Source: Acetoanaerobium noterae (GTDB lineage: Bacteria; Bacillota; Clostridia; Peptostreptococcales; Filifactoraceae). Taken from it: a stretch of DNA of 64,000 nt. A program made the position numbers and the translations under genes. The stretch spans positions 1 to 64,000 of the forward strand of contig NZ_FUYN01000004.1 of assembly GCF_900168025.1 (NCBI RefSeq), in the 5' to 3' direction. Below are positions 43,157 to 53,042 of this stretch, piece after piece (the first letter of the stretch is position 1; every line of letters begins with the position of its first letter). The notes below the pieces were generated by a model, which was given only the letters and a program-made list of their open reading frames with translations, had not been told where the DNA came from and made no database searches.

Positions 43157-43741
43157 TTGTTCATACCAACCCATAGAATTATTGCTAATCATATTTACGA
43201 GAATTTAAAAGACAGCTTAGATTTTAAACTTAGCAAGCCTATGCTTCAGTACGGAAATATGAAACCCGACGTAGCTCCAAGTTTAAAATCAAAAAAACAT
43301 TATATGAACCCAACTTTTGATTTTGTCTTAGATGAAATTGTTAAGCTTATCGATGATGGACTACACGAAGATTTAATATCTATAAATGCTTTTTCTGTGA
43401 GATTAGGTGTAATCACACATTTTTTATCTGATTTCTTCTGCTTGCCACATCACGATAGAACCTATTTTTCTGACAAGTTAAAAGAGCACATGATTTATGA
43501 AAAAAATCTTCACTATAAATTCAAGGAATTTTCGGGATTAGACAAAATAACATTGCCAAGCTTAAAAACTTTAGATAAAGATGGAATTAAAGCTCTTATA
43601 GAAGAACTTCATCATGATTATGTTAATAGACCTAAAGGCTACGAAAATGATATAGTTAGTTCTATAAATGTGTCCTCTGCAATTGGTCTTCTAATTGTAG
43701 AAAACTCTATTTTATACGAGCCACAACTTATTGCAGTTTAA
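43157..43741 (+). CDS. Zinc-dependent phospholipase C-like protein
   Basis: 194 residues from a TTG at 43157, 8 bases after AAAGGG; an earlier in-frame GTG overlaps that site. IPTHRIIANHIYENL at the start and GVITHFLSDFFCLPHHD (HxxxD...HH) are the metal-ligand pattern of the zinc-dependent phospholipase C/S1-P1 fold, and ELHHDYVNR adds another. There is no signal peptide, unlike secreted toxins such as alpha-toxin, so it is likely an intracellular member with unknown substrate. Confidence 0.75.
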   Translation: MFIPTHRIIANHIYENLKDSLDFKLSKPMLQYGNMKPDVAPSLKSKKHYMNPTFDFVLDEIVKLIDDGLHEDLISINAFSVRLGVITHFLSDFFCLPHHDRTYFSDKLKEHMIYEKNLHYKFKEFSGLDKITLPSLKTLDKDGIKALIEELHHDYVNRPKGYENDIVSSINVSSAIGLLIVENSILYEPQLIAV

Positions 43742-43823
43742 TAACTCTTTTTATTACCCTAGTCCTTCTTTATTATGGTATAATATATTGTATTAAGAAA
43801 ATGGGCTAAGGAGTGGGTTTAAA

Positions 43824-44021
43824 ATGATTAATTTTGATAAAATCTCTATAGATCAGATTTCCAAAAGAGATCTTCTGATAATAATACAGGCTCTTGATTA
43901 TACTTACGAGAATACTAAAATAGAAGATTTTTCTAAATTGAAAGATTCTCTATTAGAGGAATTAAGATTACTAGCAGAAGTTCCTACACAAGATGAATTG
44001 ATTAAAATTCTAAGTGCATAA
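43824..44021 (+). CDS. Small helical hypothetical protein
   Basis: 65 residues, acidic, predicted all-helical (DQISKRDLLIIIQALDYTYE, then KLKDSLLEELRLL), no cysteine or membrane segment. Strong RBS (AAGGAGTGGG) and an immediate terminator support it as a real single-gene unit. Family not recognised. Confidence 0.65.
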   Translation: MINFDKISIDQISKRDLLIIIQALDYTYENTKIEDFSKLKDSLLEELRLLAEVPTQDELIKILSA

Positions 44022-44026
44022 AATAT

Positions 44027-44051
44027 AGCCTCTCACTTGAGAGGCTTTTTT
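44027..44051 (+). terminator. Terminator after the 65-residue protein gene
   Basis: GCCTCTC and GAGAGGC pair around ACTT, followed by TTTTTT. The convergent minus-strand gene stops at 44052, so the hairpin may work for both. Confidence 0.9.
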
Positions 44052-44888
44052 CTATGCTTTTTTAAATCTAAAAGTGTAGCTTTCAGATTTTGAAACAGCT
44101 TCAATTAATAAGATATTTTCATTGAAATATTTTTTTATAATTTTTATATTTCCAATCAGTGGTATTGTATATTCCTTATTAATTTCCATTTGGATTATAT
44201 CAAGTGGATTTATCTTACCCTCATAAGCTTTTCTTTTAATTTTCATATTCCTTAGATTCAAGAGATAATCACTTAATACCTCTATATTAGAATTAAATTC
44301 TATTGTCTCTAAAGCATTTGTAATCTTCTCTTTTACTATATCCCTAAGCCTAATAATAAGTTCTTTTTCTTTAATATAAAAACTTTTATCTTCCAAATTA
44401 TAGAGGTTATTAAGAGCAAAAGTAAGAATTTTATCGTCATCGTCTAACATTAGCAGATTTATCTTGTATCTTTGGAATTCTATAATTTCTGATGAATCCT
44501 CCAAATCATTTTGATAAGCAATCAAATTTGGTTTTATCTGCTCATTGAGAATATATAATATAATTACATATATTGATAATGCAGTAGAGCTTGAGTTCTT
44601 GTACATTATATTATATGCAGTTACCGCCTCATTTAAAATTTCATTGATGTCTCTGTTTGCTATGATAATAGGAGCTAAGCATACAGCTAAGCTCCTATTA
44701 TTCTTTATACCATAGTAATACTTCATTAAATTCAGTTCATCTTTCCATCTCGCCTTATCAACTTTGACACTGACAGTGGATGTGTCTGATGAAAGACTAC
44801 GAACCAGAGACTTTAGCAAATAATTGTATTCATATTCAATTAAAATAGAAATAACTATATTTGAAAAAGCTTTGTCAACTATTAGCAT
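44052..44888 (-). CDS. Hypothetical protein co-transcribed with argS
   Basis: 278 residues, mainly helical, rich in Ile, Leu, Asn and Lys, with a C-terminal beta-rich end (YTIPLIGNIKIIKKYF). No membrane helix, no recognisable motif. Its ATG overlaps the argS stop by one base (TAATG), a coupling arrangement. I do not recognise the family. Confidence 0.7.
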   Translation of the reverse strand: MLIVDKAFSNIVISILIEYEYNYLLKSLVRSLSSDTSTVSVKVDKARWKDELNLMKYYYGIKNNRSLAVCLAPIIIANRDINEILNEAVTAYNIMYKNSSSTALSIYVIILYILNEQIKPNLIAYQNDLEDSSEIIEFQRYKINLLMLDDDDKILTFALNNLYNLEDKSFYIKEKELIIRLRDIVKEKITNALETIEFNSNIEVLSDYLLNLRNMKIKRKAYEGKINPLDIIQMEINKEYTIPLIGNIKIIKKYFNENILLIEAVSKSESYTFRFKKA

Positions 44889-46588
44889 TACATTCTCTCC
44901 GGCGCTTCCATTCCTATGAGTTTAAGCGAATTCTCAAGTCCTATTCTCACTGCTTCAACTATAGTCAATCTAGCTGCTTTTACTTTTTCATCATCAACTA
45001 AAATTGGATTATCATGGTAAAATTTATTAAAGGCCTGAGCTAAATCCAAAATATATCTTGTTATATGATGAGGCTCATTTTTATCTGCTGCTCTTAACAG
45101 AACTGATTTAAAGCTGCCTAGTACTCTAATTACTTCCATAGCATCATTATTGTTGCCTAGCATTGAAAAATCTATGTCTGAACTAGGTTTCAAATTTGCT
45201 TTTCTAAGAACAGAGCAAGCTCTAGCATGAGTATACTGAACATATGGTCCAGTTTCTCCTTCAAAACTAAGTGTTCTTTCCCACGAGAATGTATAATCTT
45301 TTATTCTGCTGTTTGATAGCTCTTGAAACACAACTGCTCCAACTCCAATTTGCTTTGCTACCTTATCAATATCTTCTAAGTTAGGATTTTTTTCAATTAT
45401 TACTTCCTTAGTTTTTTGTATAGCTTGATTTAATACATCTTCAAGAAAAACAACTCTTCCTTTTCTAGTTGATAAGGTACCTTCCTCAAGACCAACCATT
45501 CCAAACTGAACGTGCTCACAATCATTTGCCCATTCAAATCCCATTAAATCAAGTATCTTCATCCACTGCTTAAAATGAAGAGCTTGCTGAGAGCCTACAA
45601 CATAAATGTTTTTATAAAAATCATAAGTTTTCTTTCTATATATAGCTGCCGCTAAATCTCTAGTTATATAAAGAGTAGAACCGTCTCTTTTTTTAATAAG
45701 TGCAGGAGGCATTCCATAAGGCTCTAAATCAACTATATGAGCGCCTTGAGATTCTATAAGAACACCTTTTTCTTCCATTAGATCAATAACTGCTGGCATT
45801 TTATCTGAATAAAAACTTTCGCCAGCATAAGAATCAAATGAAATTCCAAGCATATCATAAACCCTTGAGAATTCTTCTAGAGAAACCTCTCTAAAAAATT
45901 TCCATAGGCGAGTAGCTTCTTCATCGCCATCCTCTAATTTTTTAAACCATTCTCTTGCTTCATCCTCCATTTGTGGATTTTCTTCAGCTTTTTCATGATA
46001 TTCTATATATAGCTTTAATAAGGTCTTAATTGGAGCATTTTTAACTTCTTCTTCATTTCCCCATCCTTTGTAAGCAACAATGAGTTTACCAAACTGAGTT
46101 CCGTAATCACCTAAATGGTTGATTCCAATTGTGTTATATCCTAAAAATTTATATAATTTATACAGTGAATTTCCAATAACTGTAGTACGTATATGACCGA
46201 TATGAAAAGGTTTAGCTATATTTGGAGAGGAAAACTCAACAATTACATTCTTCCCACTTCCGATATCCATCTTTCCAAAATCTTCTTTTTTTTCAAGTAC
46301 TTCTTTTATTACTTGAGAAGATAAAAGTATAGTATCAACATAAAAATTAACGTATCCTCCAGCATTTTCAATTGATTTTAAATATGAAGGTCTATTTAAT
46401 TCTTGCGCTAATTCCTGTGCGATAATATTAGGCGATTTCCTGTATGTCTTAGCCAACTTAAAGCAAGGAAATGCAAAATCTCCCATTGCTGCATTTGGTG
46501 GAATCTCTATCATAGATAGGATTTCTTCATAAGAAAAATCGGATATTTTTTCTGATAATATTTTACTTACTTCAACTTTAAAATCCAT
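44888..46588 (-). CDS. argS: Arginyl-tRNA synthetase
   Basis: 566 residues. The N-terminal Add-1 domain leads to FSSPNIAKPFHIGHIRTTVI with the HIGH signature near 133-136, and STRKGRV takes the place of a KMSKS loop, as in many bacterial ArgS. The C-terminal DALR anticodon-binding domain ends in GLENSLKLIGMEAPERM. It charges tRNA-Arg. A hairpin upstream separates it from the perR gene. Confidence 0.96.
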   Translation of the reverse strand: MDFKVEVSKILSEKISDFSYEEILSMIEIPPNAAMGDFAFPCFKLAKTYRKSPNIIAQELAQELNRPSYLKSIENAGGYVNFYVDTILLSSQVIKEVLEKKEDFGKMDIGSGKNVIVEFSSPNIAKPFHIGHIRTTVIGNSLYKLYKFLGYNTIGINHLGDYGTQFGKLIVAYKGWGNEEEVKNAPIKTLLKLYIEYHEKAEENPQMEDEAREWFKKLEDGDEEATRLWKFFREVSLEEFSRVYDMLGISFDSYAGESFYSDKMPAVIDLMEEKGVLIESQGAHIVDLEPYGMPPALIKKRDGSTLYITRDLAAAIYRKKTYDFYKNIYVVGSQQALHFKQWMKILDLMGFEWANDCEHVQFGMVGLEEGTLSTRKGRVVFLEDVLNQAIQKTKEVIIEKNPNLEDIDKVAKQIGVGAVVFQELSNSRIKDYTFSWERTLSFEGETGPYVQYTHARACSVLRKANLKPSSDIDFSMLGNNNDAMEVIRVLGSFKSVLLRAADKNEPHHITRYILDLAQAFNKFYHDNPILVDDEKVKAARLTIVEAVRIGLENSLKLIGMEAPERM

Positions 46589-46615
46589 AACTGCCTCCTA
46601 ATATTATGTAGAATA

Positions 46616-46650
46616 CAAAAAACTCTCGTCCTTGTAAAAAAGACGAGAGT
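46616..46650 (-). terminator. Terminator between perR and argS
   Basis: On the minus strand ACTCTCGTC pairs with GACGAGAGT across an 11-base loop and is followed by TTTTTT. A second possible pairing, CGAGA with TCTCG just upstream, overlaps the left arm, so a switch between two folds is conceivable. Confidence 0.8.
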
Positions 46651-46704
46651 AATCTCGTTTTATATATATAATAGCATAACTTACATAGTTTGAGAACAAG
46701 AACC

Positions 46705-47133
46705 TTAGGATTTGGTTGATGCACAATGTTTACAGATACCTCTTACAGTTAGTTCACTTTGGATAATTTCGAACCCGTCAAGATTATCTAGCTTAATATC
46801 AGAGTTATCTACTTCGAAATCAAAAATCGATTTGCATGAAAGGCAGATAAAATGTCCATGGGAATGTGCATTTACATCATATCTTGCTTCATTTCCATCT
46901 ACGCTAAAGCTTTTTACAATATCATTTTCCACAAAGATATTAAGGGTATTATATACTGTAGTTTTAGATAGTGAAGGTATCTCATCAATAAGATCTGTGT
47001 ATATATCATTTACTGTAGGATGATTTTTGTCAGCTAAAAGTCTTTCAAGTATTTTCACTCTCTGATAAGAGGGTTTGATTCCTTTTTCAGAAAGGAAATG
47101 ACTTATTTCTTTAACACTATTCTCAATTTTCAT
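46705..47133 (-). CDS. perR: PerR-type peroxide-sensing Fur-family repressor
   Basis: 142 residues. A winged helix (PSYQRVKILERLL, PSLSKTTVYNTLNIF) is followed by RYDVNAHSHGHFIC and IFDF, in which the Asp and His positions match the regulatory metal site of PerR; the Asp in IFDF distinguishes PerR from Fur. Structural zinc Cys pairs are CLSC and CKHC. PerR represses oxidative-stress genes until metal-catalysed oxidation. ATG at 47133 fits AGGAGA better than one two codons upstream. Confidence 0.8.
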   Translation of the reverse strand: MKIENSVKEISHFLSEKGIKPSYQRVKILERLLADKNHPTVNDIYTDLIDEIPSLSKTTVYNTLNIFVENDIVKSFSVDGNEARYDVNAHSHGHFICLSCKSIFDFEVDNSDIKLDNLDGFEIIQSELTVRGICKHCASTKS

Positions 47134-47174
47134 TGTCATTCTCCTTTCATACCAAATTTGAATTGTTTACAAAA

Positions 47175-47187
47175 TTATATCATATAA
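47175..47187. promoter_or_regulatory. Partial PerR-box-like palindrome upstream of perR
   Basis: TTATATCATATAA is a 13-bp palindrome about 42 bases before the perR start, overlapping a minus-strand TATAAT-like box. It resembles but does not equal the PerR consensus TTATAATnATTATAA, so autoregulation is only a suggestion. Confidence 0.35.
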
Positions 47188-47214
47188 GTATAGTTTTTTA
47201 AAGAATTAATTAAA

Positions 47215-48243
47215 TTAAATATCAAAATTATATGAAATCATATCTGAATTTATTTCGGCTATATTATTTGCTCCAGTTAATATCATCGCTTGAATCAATT
47301 CATTTTTTAAATGGTTAATATAACTAGCGACACCTTCACTGCCTCCTCCTATTGCTCCCCAAATAATAGGTCTTGCACAAAGCACGACGTCAGCCCCAGC
47401 TGCTATATATTTAAATATATCCCTTCCCGATCTCACACTTCCATCAGCCATAATAGTTATCTTTTCTTTTACTGCCTTAGCAATCTCAGGAAGCACTTCT
47501 ATCGGAGCAAAAGTATCGTCTAATATTCTTCCACCATGATTAGATACAACTATCGCTTTGGCTCCTATTTCTACAGCTAAAAGAGCTTCCTGTACGGTCA
47601 TAATTCCCTTTAAAATTACAGGTAGATCTGTAGAGCTAATAATTTCTTTTAGCTCAGCCTTAGATTTTGGTCCTACAGGTTGCCCAAGTAAAGCCATAGT
47701 TACTAATCCTGCTCCATCTATGTCAACTCCTACAGCTAAAGCATCAGCTATTTCTGCTTTTTTTATATTTTCAATTATTTTATTGTTTTCTCTTGGCTTG
47801 ATTATTGCAATACCACATCCGTTTTCCTCTGTAATTGCATTTAAACCATCAATATAAAACTGTGGATTTCCACTATCTCCAATCATAGCAAAAGTACCGG
47901 CCATTTTTGACCCCGACACTACAGCTTTACAATAATCAGCTTCTGATAAATAACCACCCATATTTATTTCACTACCTGTAACAGGTGCACTAATAAGCGG
48001 AAGAGATAGATTTTGATTAAATATCATGATATTAGTCTCGGGCTTTTTTGCCTCATGAATAGTTTTTAGATTAAGCTTTACTTGAGAAATTTTTTCGTAG
48101 CTACGTTTCATAGCTCTTCCACTTCCAGTTCCACCCATACCTGGAACCTGTCCACTACAATAAATACCATTGCATTCACTGCATAAATTGCAAACACCTT
48201 TCATTCTGTCCTTTGCTAAGCTTCTTATCTCTTTGATATCCAT
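47215..48243 (-). CDS. FMN-dependent alpha-hydroxyacid oxidoreductase
   Basis: 342 residues, TIM barrel. VSNHGGRILDDTFAPIEVLP is the His-Gly-Gly-Arg active-site signature, and LPVILKGIMTVQEALLAVE and IMADGSVRSGRDIFKYIAAGADVV are FMN/phosphate-binding parts. The N-terminus carries Cys18, Cys21, Cys24 and Cys29, unusual in characterised lactate oxidases and suggestive of a metal or iron-sulfur site. Substrate unknown. It lies 81 bases upstream of perR on the same strand. Confidence 0.8.
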   Translation of the reverse strand: MDIKEIRSLAKDRMKGVCNLCSECNGIYCSGQVPGMGGTGSGRAMKRSYEKISQVKLNLKTIHEAKKPETNIMIFNQNLSLPLISAPVTGSEINMGGYLSEADYCKAVVSGSKMAGTFAMIGDSGNPQFYIDGLNAITEENGCGIAIIKPRENNKIIENIKKAEIADALAVGVDIDGAGLVTMALLGQPVGPKSKAELKEIISSTDLPVILKGIMTVQEALLAVEIGAKAIVVSNHGGRILDDTFAPIEVLPEIAKAVKEKITIMADGSVRSGRDIFKYIAAGADVVLCARPIIWGAIGGGSEGVASYINHLKNELIQAMILTGANNIAEINSDMISYNFDI

Positions 48244-48262
48244 TACAGCCTCCTATTAGTAT

Positions 48263-50629
48263 TTATTTTAACTCAACTATAGTAACGCCCATTCCACCTT
48301 CACCATAGCCGCCATCTCTATAGCTTTTTACATGCTTATGACTCTTAAGCATAGCTTTTATACCATTTTTTAGAACTAAGGTTCCAACGCCATGAATAAT
48401 TGTAACTCTAGGTAGTCCAGCAACATATGAGTTATCTAGATACTTATCCACTTCTATTCTTGCTGTTTCTAAATCCATACCTCTTAAATCAATTTCTAGC
48501 TCTGCAGTAGCTGTTTTATTTTTCATTATCTTACCAGCACCACTAGATTTTACTATATCCTCATTTTGCTTTAGCCTTTCAAGAGATGAAAAAGGAAGAT
48601 TGAGTTTCATTATTCCAATTTGAACTAAAGCTTCTTTTTTCTCATTGTCGACTGAGACAACTGTGGCATTTTTTGAAAAACTCGGAACATATACTTCGTC
48701 TCCAGCACCTATTATATCTACTGGATTAATGACATCTTTTTCTGTTATTAAATCCTGATTTTTATATCCGTATTTATCCAGAGATGTTTTAATCTTTCTT
48801 CTAGAAGCTTCAATTTCTTTATTTATATTTAGCTTTTCTGCTCTTTTGCTTAGCTCTCTTAGCTCTTTTATAGCTTCATCAGCTTCTTCTTTTGCTTGCT
48901 GAAGTAATTTTCTCGCTTCATTTTTTGCTTCTTGTATAATTTTATCCTTTTGTGTATCTAATTTACTTTCTTTTTCTTTAAGACGAGTCTGAAGCTTTTT
49001 AGCATCTTCATATATGATTTTGGATTGCTCTCTTTCAGTCTCAATCTGTTTTCTATTATCATCAATCTCTTTTAGAACATCCTCCATTGAGATAGAGTCT
49101 GAATCTAAGTGATGCTTTGCAGCTAATATTATTTCTTCCTTAAGACCGAGTTTTCTAGATATTTCAAATGCATTTGATTTGCCAGGTATCCCTATCAAAA
49201 GTCTATAGGTAGGGCTTAGAGTCTGCACATCAAATTCAACCGATGCATTTTCTACTCTATCTGTTGTAAGAGCATAGTGCTTAAGCTCGCTGTAATGAGT
49301 TGTAGCTACTGTTATTAATTTGTACTCTCTTAGCCTATCTAAAATCGATACTGCAAGTGCTGCTCCCTCTAGTGGGTCTGTGCCCGCCCCTAATTCGTCA
49401 AATAAGACTAAGCAATTGTCATTAACTTCGTCCAATATATTTACAATATGAGTCATATGAGATGAAAATGTAGAGAGGCTCTGCTCTATACTTTGCTCAT
49501 CTCCGATATCGGCAAAAATATTATCGAAAATACAAATTGATGTGCCATAGTCTGTTGGAAGGTGGAGCCCACTTTGAGCCATAATTGCAAATAAACCAAT
49601 AGTTTTTAAAGTAACTGTTTTACCACCTGTATTTGGGCCTGTTATAACTAAGGTATCAAACTCTTTTCCGATATTTATATTTGATGGAACTACATTTTTA
49701 GGATCGATAAGAGGGTGTCTTGCATTTTTTAAATTCATTACAAGATCAGAGTTAATAAATGGCTCTTGTGCTTTCATCTTAACTGATAGCTTTCCTTTAG
49801 CCATTACGAAATCTATTTCTGCTATCATTTGTTCATTAGTTAGTATTTCATGGTAGCTTTGACCTGCCATAGCTGAAAGAACAGTGAGAATTCTTTCTAT
49901 TTCTTCTTGCTCTTTAACTTTATATTCTCTAAGTTTATTATTCATTTCCACAACAGCCATCGGCTCTATAAAAAGAGTAGCTCCAGATGCAGATGAATCA
50001 TGAACAATCCCTGGAACATTTGAACGATTTTCAGCTTTCACTGGAACCACAAATCGGTCTTGCCTCATCGTTACGATTGCTTCTTGCAGATATTTTGAAT
50101 ACTGAGATGAAGCAACTATAGATGCAAGCTTTTGTCTTATTTGTTCTTTAGTATTTGTTATGCTTCTTCTTATTTTGCTCAGTTCAGGACTTGCATTATC
50201 TGAAATTTCTTCTTCTGATATTATTGCGTTATCTATTTCGTCTTCTAAATCTTTTAATATTGTTATGTTTTCACTTAATTGCTGAAGAATAGGGGTATTT
50301 TCTGAATCTCTTAAGAAATTTTTAACTTTTCTACAAATTCTTAGAGTGTCAGAAATTTTTAATAGCTGATAAGGCTCAAGTATAGCATCTATAGATGCTC
50401 TCTTTGCATATTCTGAGACTTGACCAAGTGCAGATATTGGCACATTTCCTCTTGTTAATATTATTTTTTGTGCTTCACTAGTTTGTTTTTGACTAAAAAT
50501 TATATTCTCTCTATCCACAGATGGATATAAATTTTCTACATGCTTTTTCCCTAAGGTTGTAACTGTAAAATCCAGTAGCATGCTTTTTATACTATCAAAC
50601 TCTAGTACTTTTAAGCTTCGCTTATCCAT
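48263..50629 (-). CDS. mutS2: Endonuclease MutS2
   Basis: 788 residues. Clamp/lever coiled coils surround the ATPase with LVITGPNTGGKTVTLKTIG (Walker A), FADIGDEQSIEQSLSTFSSH (signature) and LVLFDELGAGTDPLEG (Walker B). A KOW-like segment and the C-terminal Smr nuclease domain (DLRGMDLETARIEVDKYL, IIHGVGTLVLKNGI) complete it. MutS2 lacks the mismatch-recognition domain; it acts on recombination intermediates and, in Bacillus, collided ribosomes. ATG at 50629 has AAGGAAA upstream. Gap of 20 bases to the next gene. Confidence 0.94.
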   Translation of the reverse strand: MDKRSLKVLEFDSIKSMLLDFTVTTLGKKHVENLYPSVDRENIIFSQKQTSEAQKIILTRGNVPISALGQVSEYAKRASIDAILEPYQLLKISDTLRICRKVKNFLRDSENTPILQQLSENITILKDLEDEIDNAIISEEEISDNASPELSKIRRSITNTKEQIRQKLASIVASSQYSKYLQEAIVTMRQDRFVVPVKAENRSNVPGIVHDSSASGATLFIEPMAVVEMNNKLREYKVKEQEEIERILTVLSAMAGQSYHEILTNEQMIAEIDFVMAKGKLSVKMKAQEPFINSDLVMNLKNARHPLIDPKNVVPSNINIGKEFDTLVITGPNTGGKTVTLKTIGLFAIMAQSGLHLPTDYGTSICIFDNIFADIGDEQSIEQSLSTFSSHMTHIVNILDEVNDNCLVLFDELGAGTDPLEGAALAVSILDRLREYKLITVATTHYSELKHYALTTDRVENASVEFDVQTLSPTYRLLIGIPGKSNAFEISRKLGLKEEIILAAKHHLDSDSISMEDVLKEIDDNRKQIETEREQSKIIYEDAKKLQTRLKEKESKLDTQKDKIIQEAKNEARKLLQQAKEEADEAIKELRELSKRAEKLNINKEIEASRRKIKTSLDKYGYKNQDLITEKDVINPVDIIGAGDEVYVPSFSKNATVVSVDNEKKEALVQIGIMKLNLPFSSLERLKQNEDIVKSSGAGKIMKNKTATAELEIDLRGMDLETARIEVDKYLDNSYVAGLPRVTIIHGVGTLVLKNGIKAMLKSHKHVKSYRDGGYGEGGMGVTIVELK

Positions 50630-50648
50630 AATGTTTCCTTTCATATAT

Positions 50649-52943
50649 TTAAAGATAAGATTCTAATATATTAATTGTTTCATCATATGATTCATTTAAT
50701 AATTCAACTCTAAATTTACTAAATCCTTTATCTATAAAATTATTTACAGCGTTAATATTTATGTGCTTTGGTTTAGAAGGATATAGTATAGTTTTACAAT
50801 TTATTGATTTTTTTAGTACATATTCTTCGCTTTGTTTACTTGTTATTTGTGTATGCTCAAGCATACACTTTTTATATTTACAAACTCCAGCATCATTTTT
50901 ATGCGGACAATATTCAGTTATCATAAGCTTTGGATATAAATAAACAGGCATTTCCACCATTTGCATATCGTCAATATAATCTAAGCTACCACCGATTGAA
51001 AAAATCATCTCGGGTGTAATTGTAGTTTCACATGACTTCTTATGCATAAGATTGTGAGAAAATGAATTGAGTAGGTTTAGAGGATAGTCTAATACCACGT
51101 TCTCAAAAATCTGCAATTCAATATATCCTAGTGAAGAATGAAGAACTTTGATGTTGGAATTACTTTTTAGCATTTTATCAATTATGCTTATATCACTTTG
51201 TTTTATAACAGGTGGAAGGGCGTAATAAATGTTTTTATTTGGATATTTTTTTGATAGCAACCTATAAAGCTTATATCCATGAACATAGACTCTATCTACA
51301 TTAAATTTAATTGCAGCCTCAAACTGTTCTTGTTTATGAATTAGAACTGACCATTTTAGCTCTTTTTTTGATTTTTTAGAATGATTTATTTTAGCTGGAT
51401 TAAATTCACTTTTAGATTCAACAACTCTTTTACTTGAATTAGACTGGGATTCAATTAAAAGTGAAACAGCCTCTCTCCTAAGTAAATTCAATGTTTTTAT
51501 TGGTATAAATATATTCTCATCAACTGAAACTTCTATGCTATCAACAAAGAAAGGAGTATCTCCCATTTTTTGAATCTGGTCAATTATTGATTCTCTTGTT
51601 GTTGGTTTATTTAAAGCAGTAGTAGTATACTCTTCCAATTTATACTCGCCAGTGTTCCCTTTATAATCGTTCAATATTAATGTTGGGTATTTATTATTCC
51701 TAATTTCTACAAATGCTTTTATAGGTATTTTTTTTACTCTAGACATCCTGCTACTAATATCGTCCATAAAGATTTTATCAAATGTTTTATATACAATAAA
51801 ACCTGGTTCAAATTTCTTGATAGAATCAATTGCTACTATTTCACCTTTATCTGCACTTTTTACAATAGTATCTTTTTTTAGAATTCTACCTACAAATTCA
51901 CCTGTATTAAGGCCATCTCCTTTCGTAAGAGTATCAAGTAGCTCTAGCATCAATCGTTTTGATTTTCTATCATACTCAATTACCTTTGCAACAGGCTTTC
52001 CAACATATTTTTGAAACTTATGGTTCATTATTTTACTACCCTTATCTTGGCCGATATAGCCTTTTGTAAAATCTCTATTAAATACTTTATCAAGCTCGAC
52101 TGCGCTATAATTCATATCTAATGAAGATATACTAGGCTCATGTTTCATTATAACATTATCAATCGCTTGTCTATAAGCACTAGTGACAGCAAAAACATAT
52201 TCACTTCTTTTCATACGACCTTCGATTTTTAATGAATCTATGCCTGCATCAATTAAATCTTCCAATATATCTAAGGTATTTAAATCTTTTGTACTAAAAA
52301 CATACTCTTTATCAAGTAGGGGTTTATTTTCAACTGTTGCTTTATATGGCTCTCTGCAGGGCTGAGCGCACATTCCTCTATTGCCCGATCTCATGCCATT
52401 CATACTGCTGAACAGACATTTCCCACTATAAGAAACGCATAAGGCTCCATGCACAAAAGCCTCAACTTCAACTTTAGTTTCAGCTTTTATAGCCGATATT
52501 TCATCGTAGCTGAGCTCTCTTGATAAAACAACTCGAGATACACCTAGTTCCTTTAAAAACAATACATCTTGAGCTGTACTTGCTGTCATTTGAGTAGATG
52601 CATGTAATTCCAAATCAGGAATTCTTTTACTTATTATATCTATCATTCCTAAATCTTGTAATATAACTGCATCTACACCAATCTCATACAAAAAATCAAT
52701 ATAATTTAGAAAATCACCTATTTCTTCATCCTTAATAATAGTATTGGCAGTAATATATATTTTGACCCCCATTTGGTGTGCGTAATCGACTGCATCTATT
52801 AGCTTATCGTCCTCAAAATTTCCTGCAAAAGCCCTTGCTCCAAATCTGCTTCCGCCCATATATACGGCATTTGCTCCTGCCATTATTGCGGCTTTTAGTG
52901 CTTCTTCATCTCCTGCTGGAGCTAAAAGCTCAATTTTTTTCAT
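50649..52943 (-). CDS. U32-family peptidase/hydroxylase with DUF3656-like C-terminus
   Basis: 764 residues. The N-terminal U32 domain reads ELLAPAGDEEALKAAIMAGA, ELHASTQMTAST, FVHGALCVSYSGKCLFSSMN and GNRGMCAQPCR, with cysteines for an iron-sulfur cluster. The rest matches the long clostridial members that carry DUF3656. E. coli relatives (RlhA, TrhP) hydroxylate RNA using prephenate; peptidase activity is claimed for other members. RNA modification is the more likely role. It forms a likely operon with mutS2 (4-base-scale spacing). Confidence 0.85.
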   Translation of the reverse strand: MKKIELLAPAGDEEALKAAIMAGANAVYMGGSRFGARAFAGNFEDDKLIDAVDYAHQMGVKIYITANTIIKDEEIGDFLNYIDFLYEIGVDAVILQDLGMIDIISKRIPDLELHASTQMTASTAQDVLFLKELGVSRVVLSRELSYDEISAIKAETKVEVEAFVHGALCVSYSGKCLFSSMNGMRSGNRGMCAQPCREPYKATVENKPLLDKEYVFSTKDLNTLDILEDLIDAGIDSLKIEGRMKRSEYVFAVTSAYRQAIDNVIMKHEPSISSLDMNYSAVELDKVFNRDFTKGYIGQDKGSKIMNHKFQKYVGKPVAKVIEYDRKSKRLMLELLDTLTKGDGLNTGEFVGRILKKDTIVKSADKGEIVAIDSIKKFEPGFIVYKTFDKIFMDDISSRMSRVKKIPIKAFVEIRNNKYPTLILNDYKGNTGEYKLEEYTTTALNKPTTRESIIDQIQKMGDTPFFVDSIEVSVDENIFIPIKTLNLLRREAVSLLIESQSNSSKRVVESKSEFNPAKINHSKKSKKELKWSVLIHKQEQFEAAIKFNVDRVYVHGYKLYRLLSKKYPNKNIYYALPPVIKQSDISIIDKMLKSNSNIKVLHSSLGYIELQIFENVVLDYPLNLLNSFSHNLMHKKSCETTITPEMIFSIGGSLDYIDDMQMVEMPVYLYPKLMITEYCPHKNDAGVCKYKKCMLEHTQITSKQSEEYVLKKSINCKTILYPSKPKHININAVNNFIDKGFSKFRVELLNESYDETINILESYL

Positions 52944-53042
52944 TTAAACCTCCGATAAATAAACTAAACCATAAGAGCAATCCTGAAAATTACTAATGGT
53001 TATAAAAAACCTTACTATACTAATAATAACAGTTTGTTAAAA

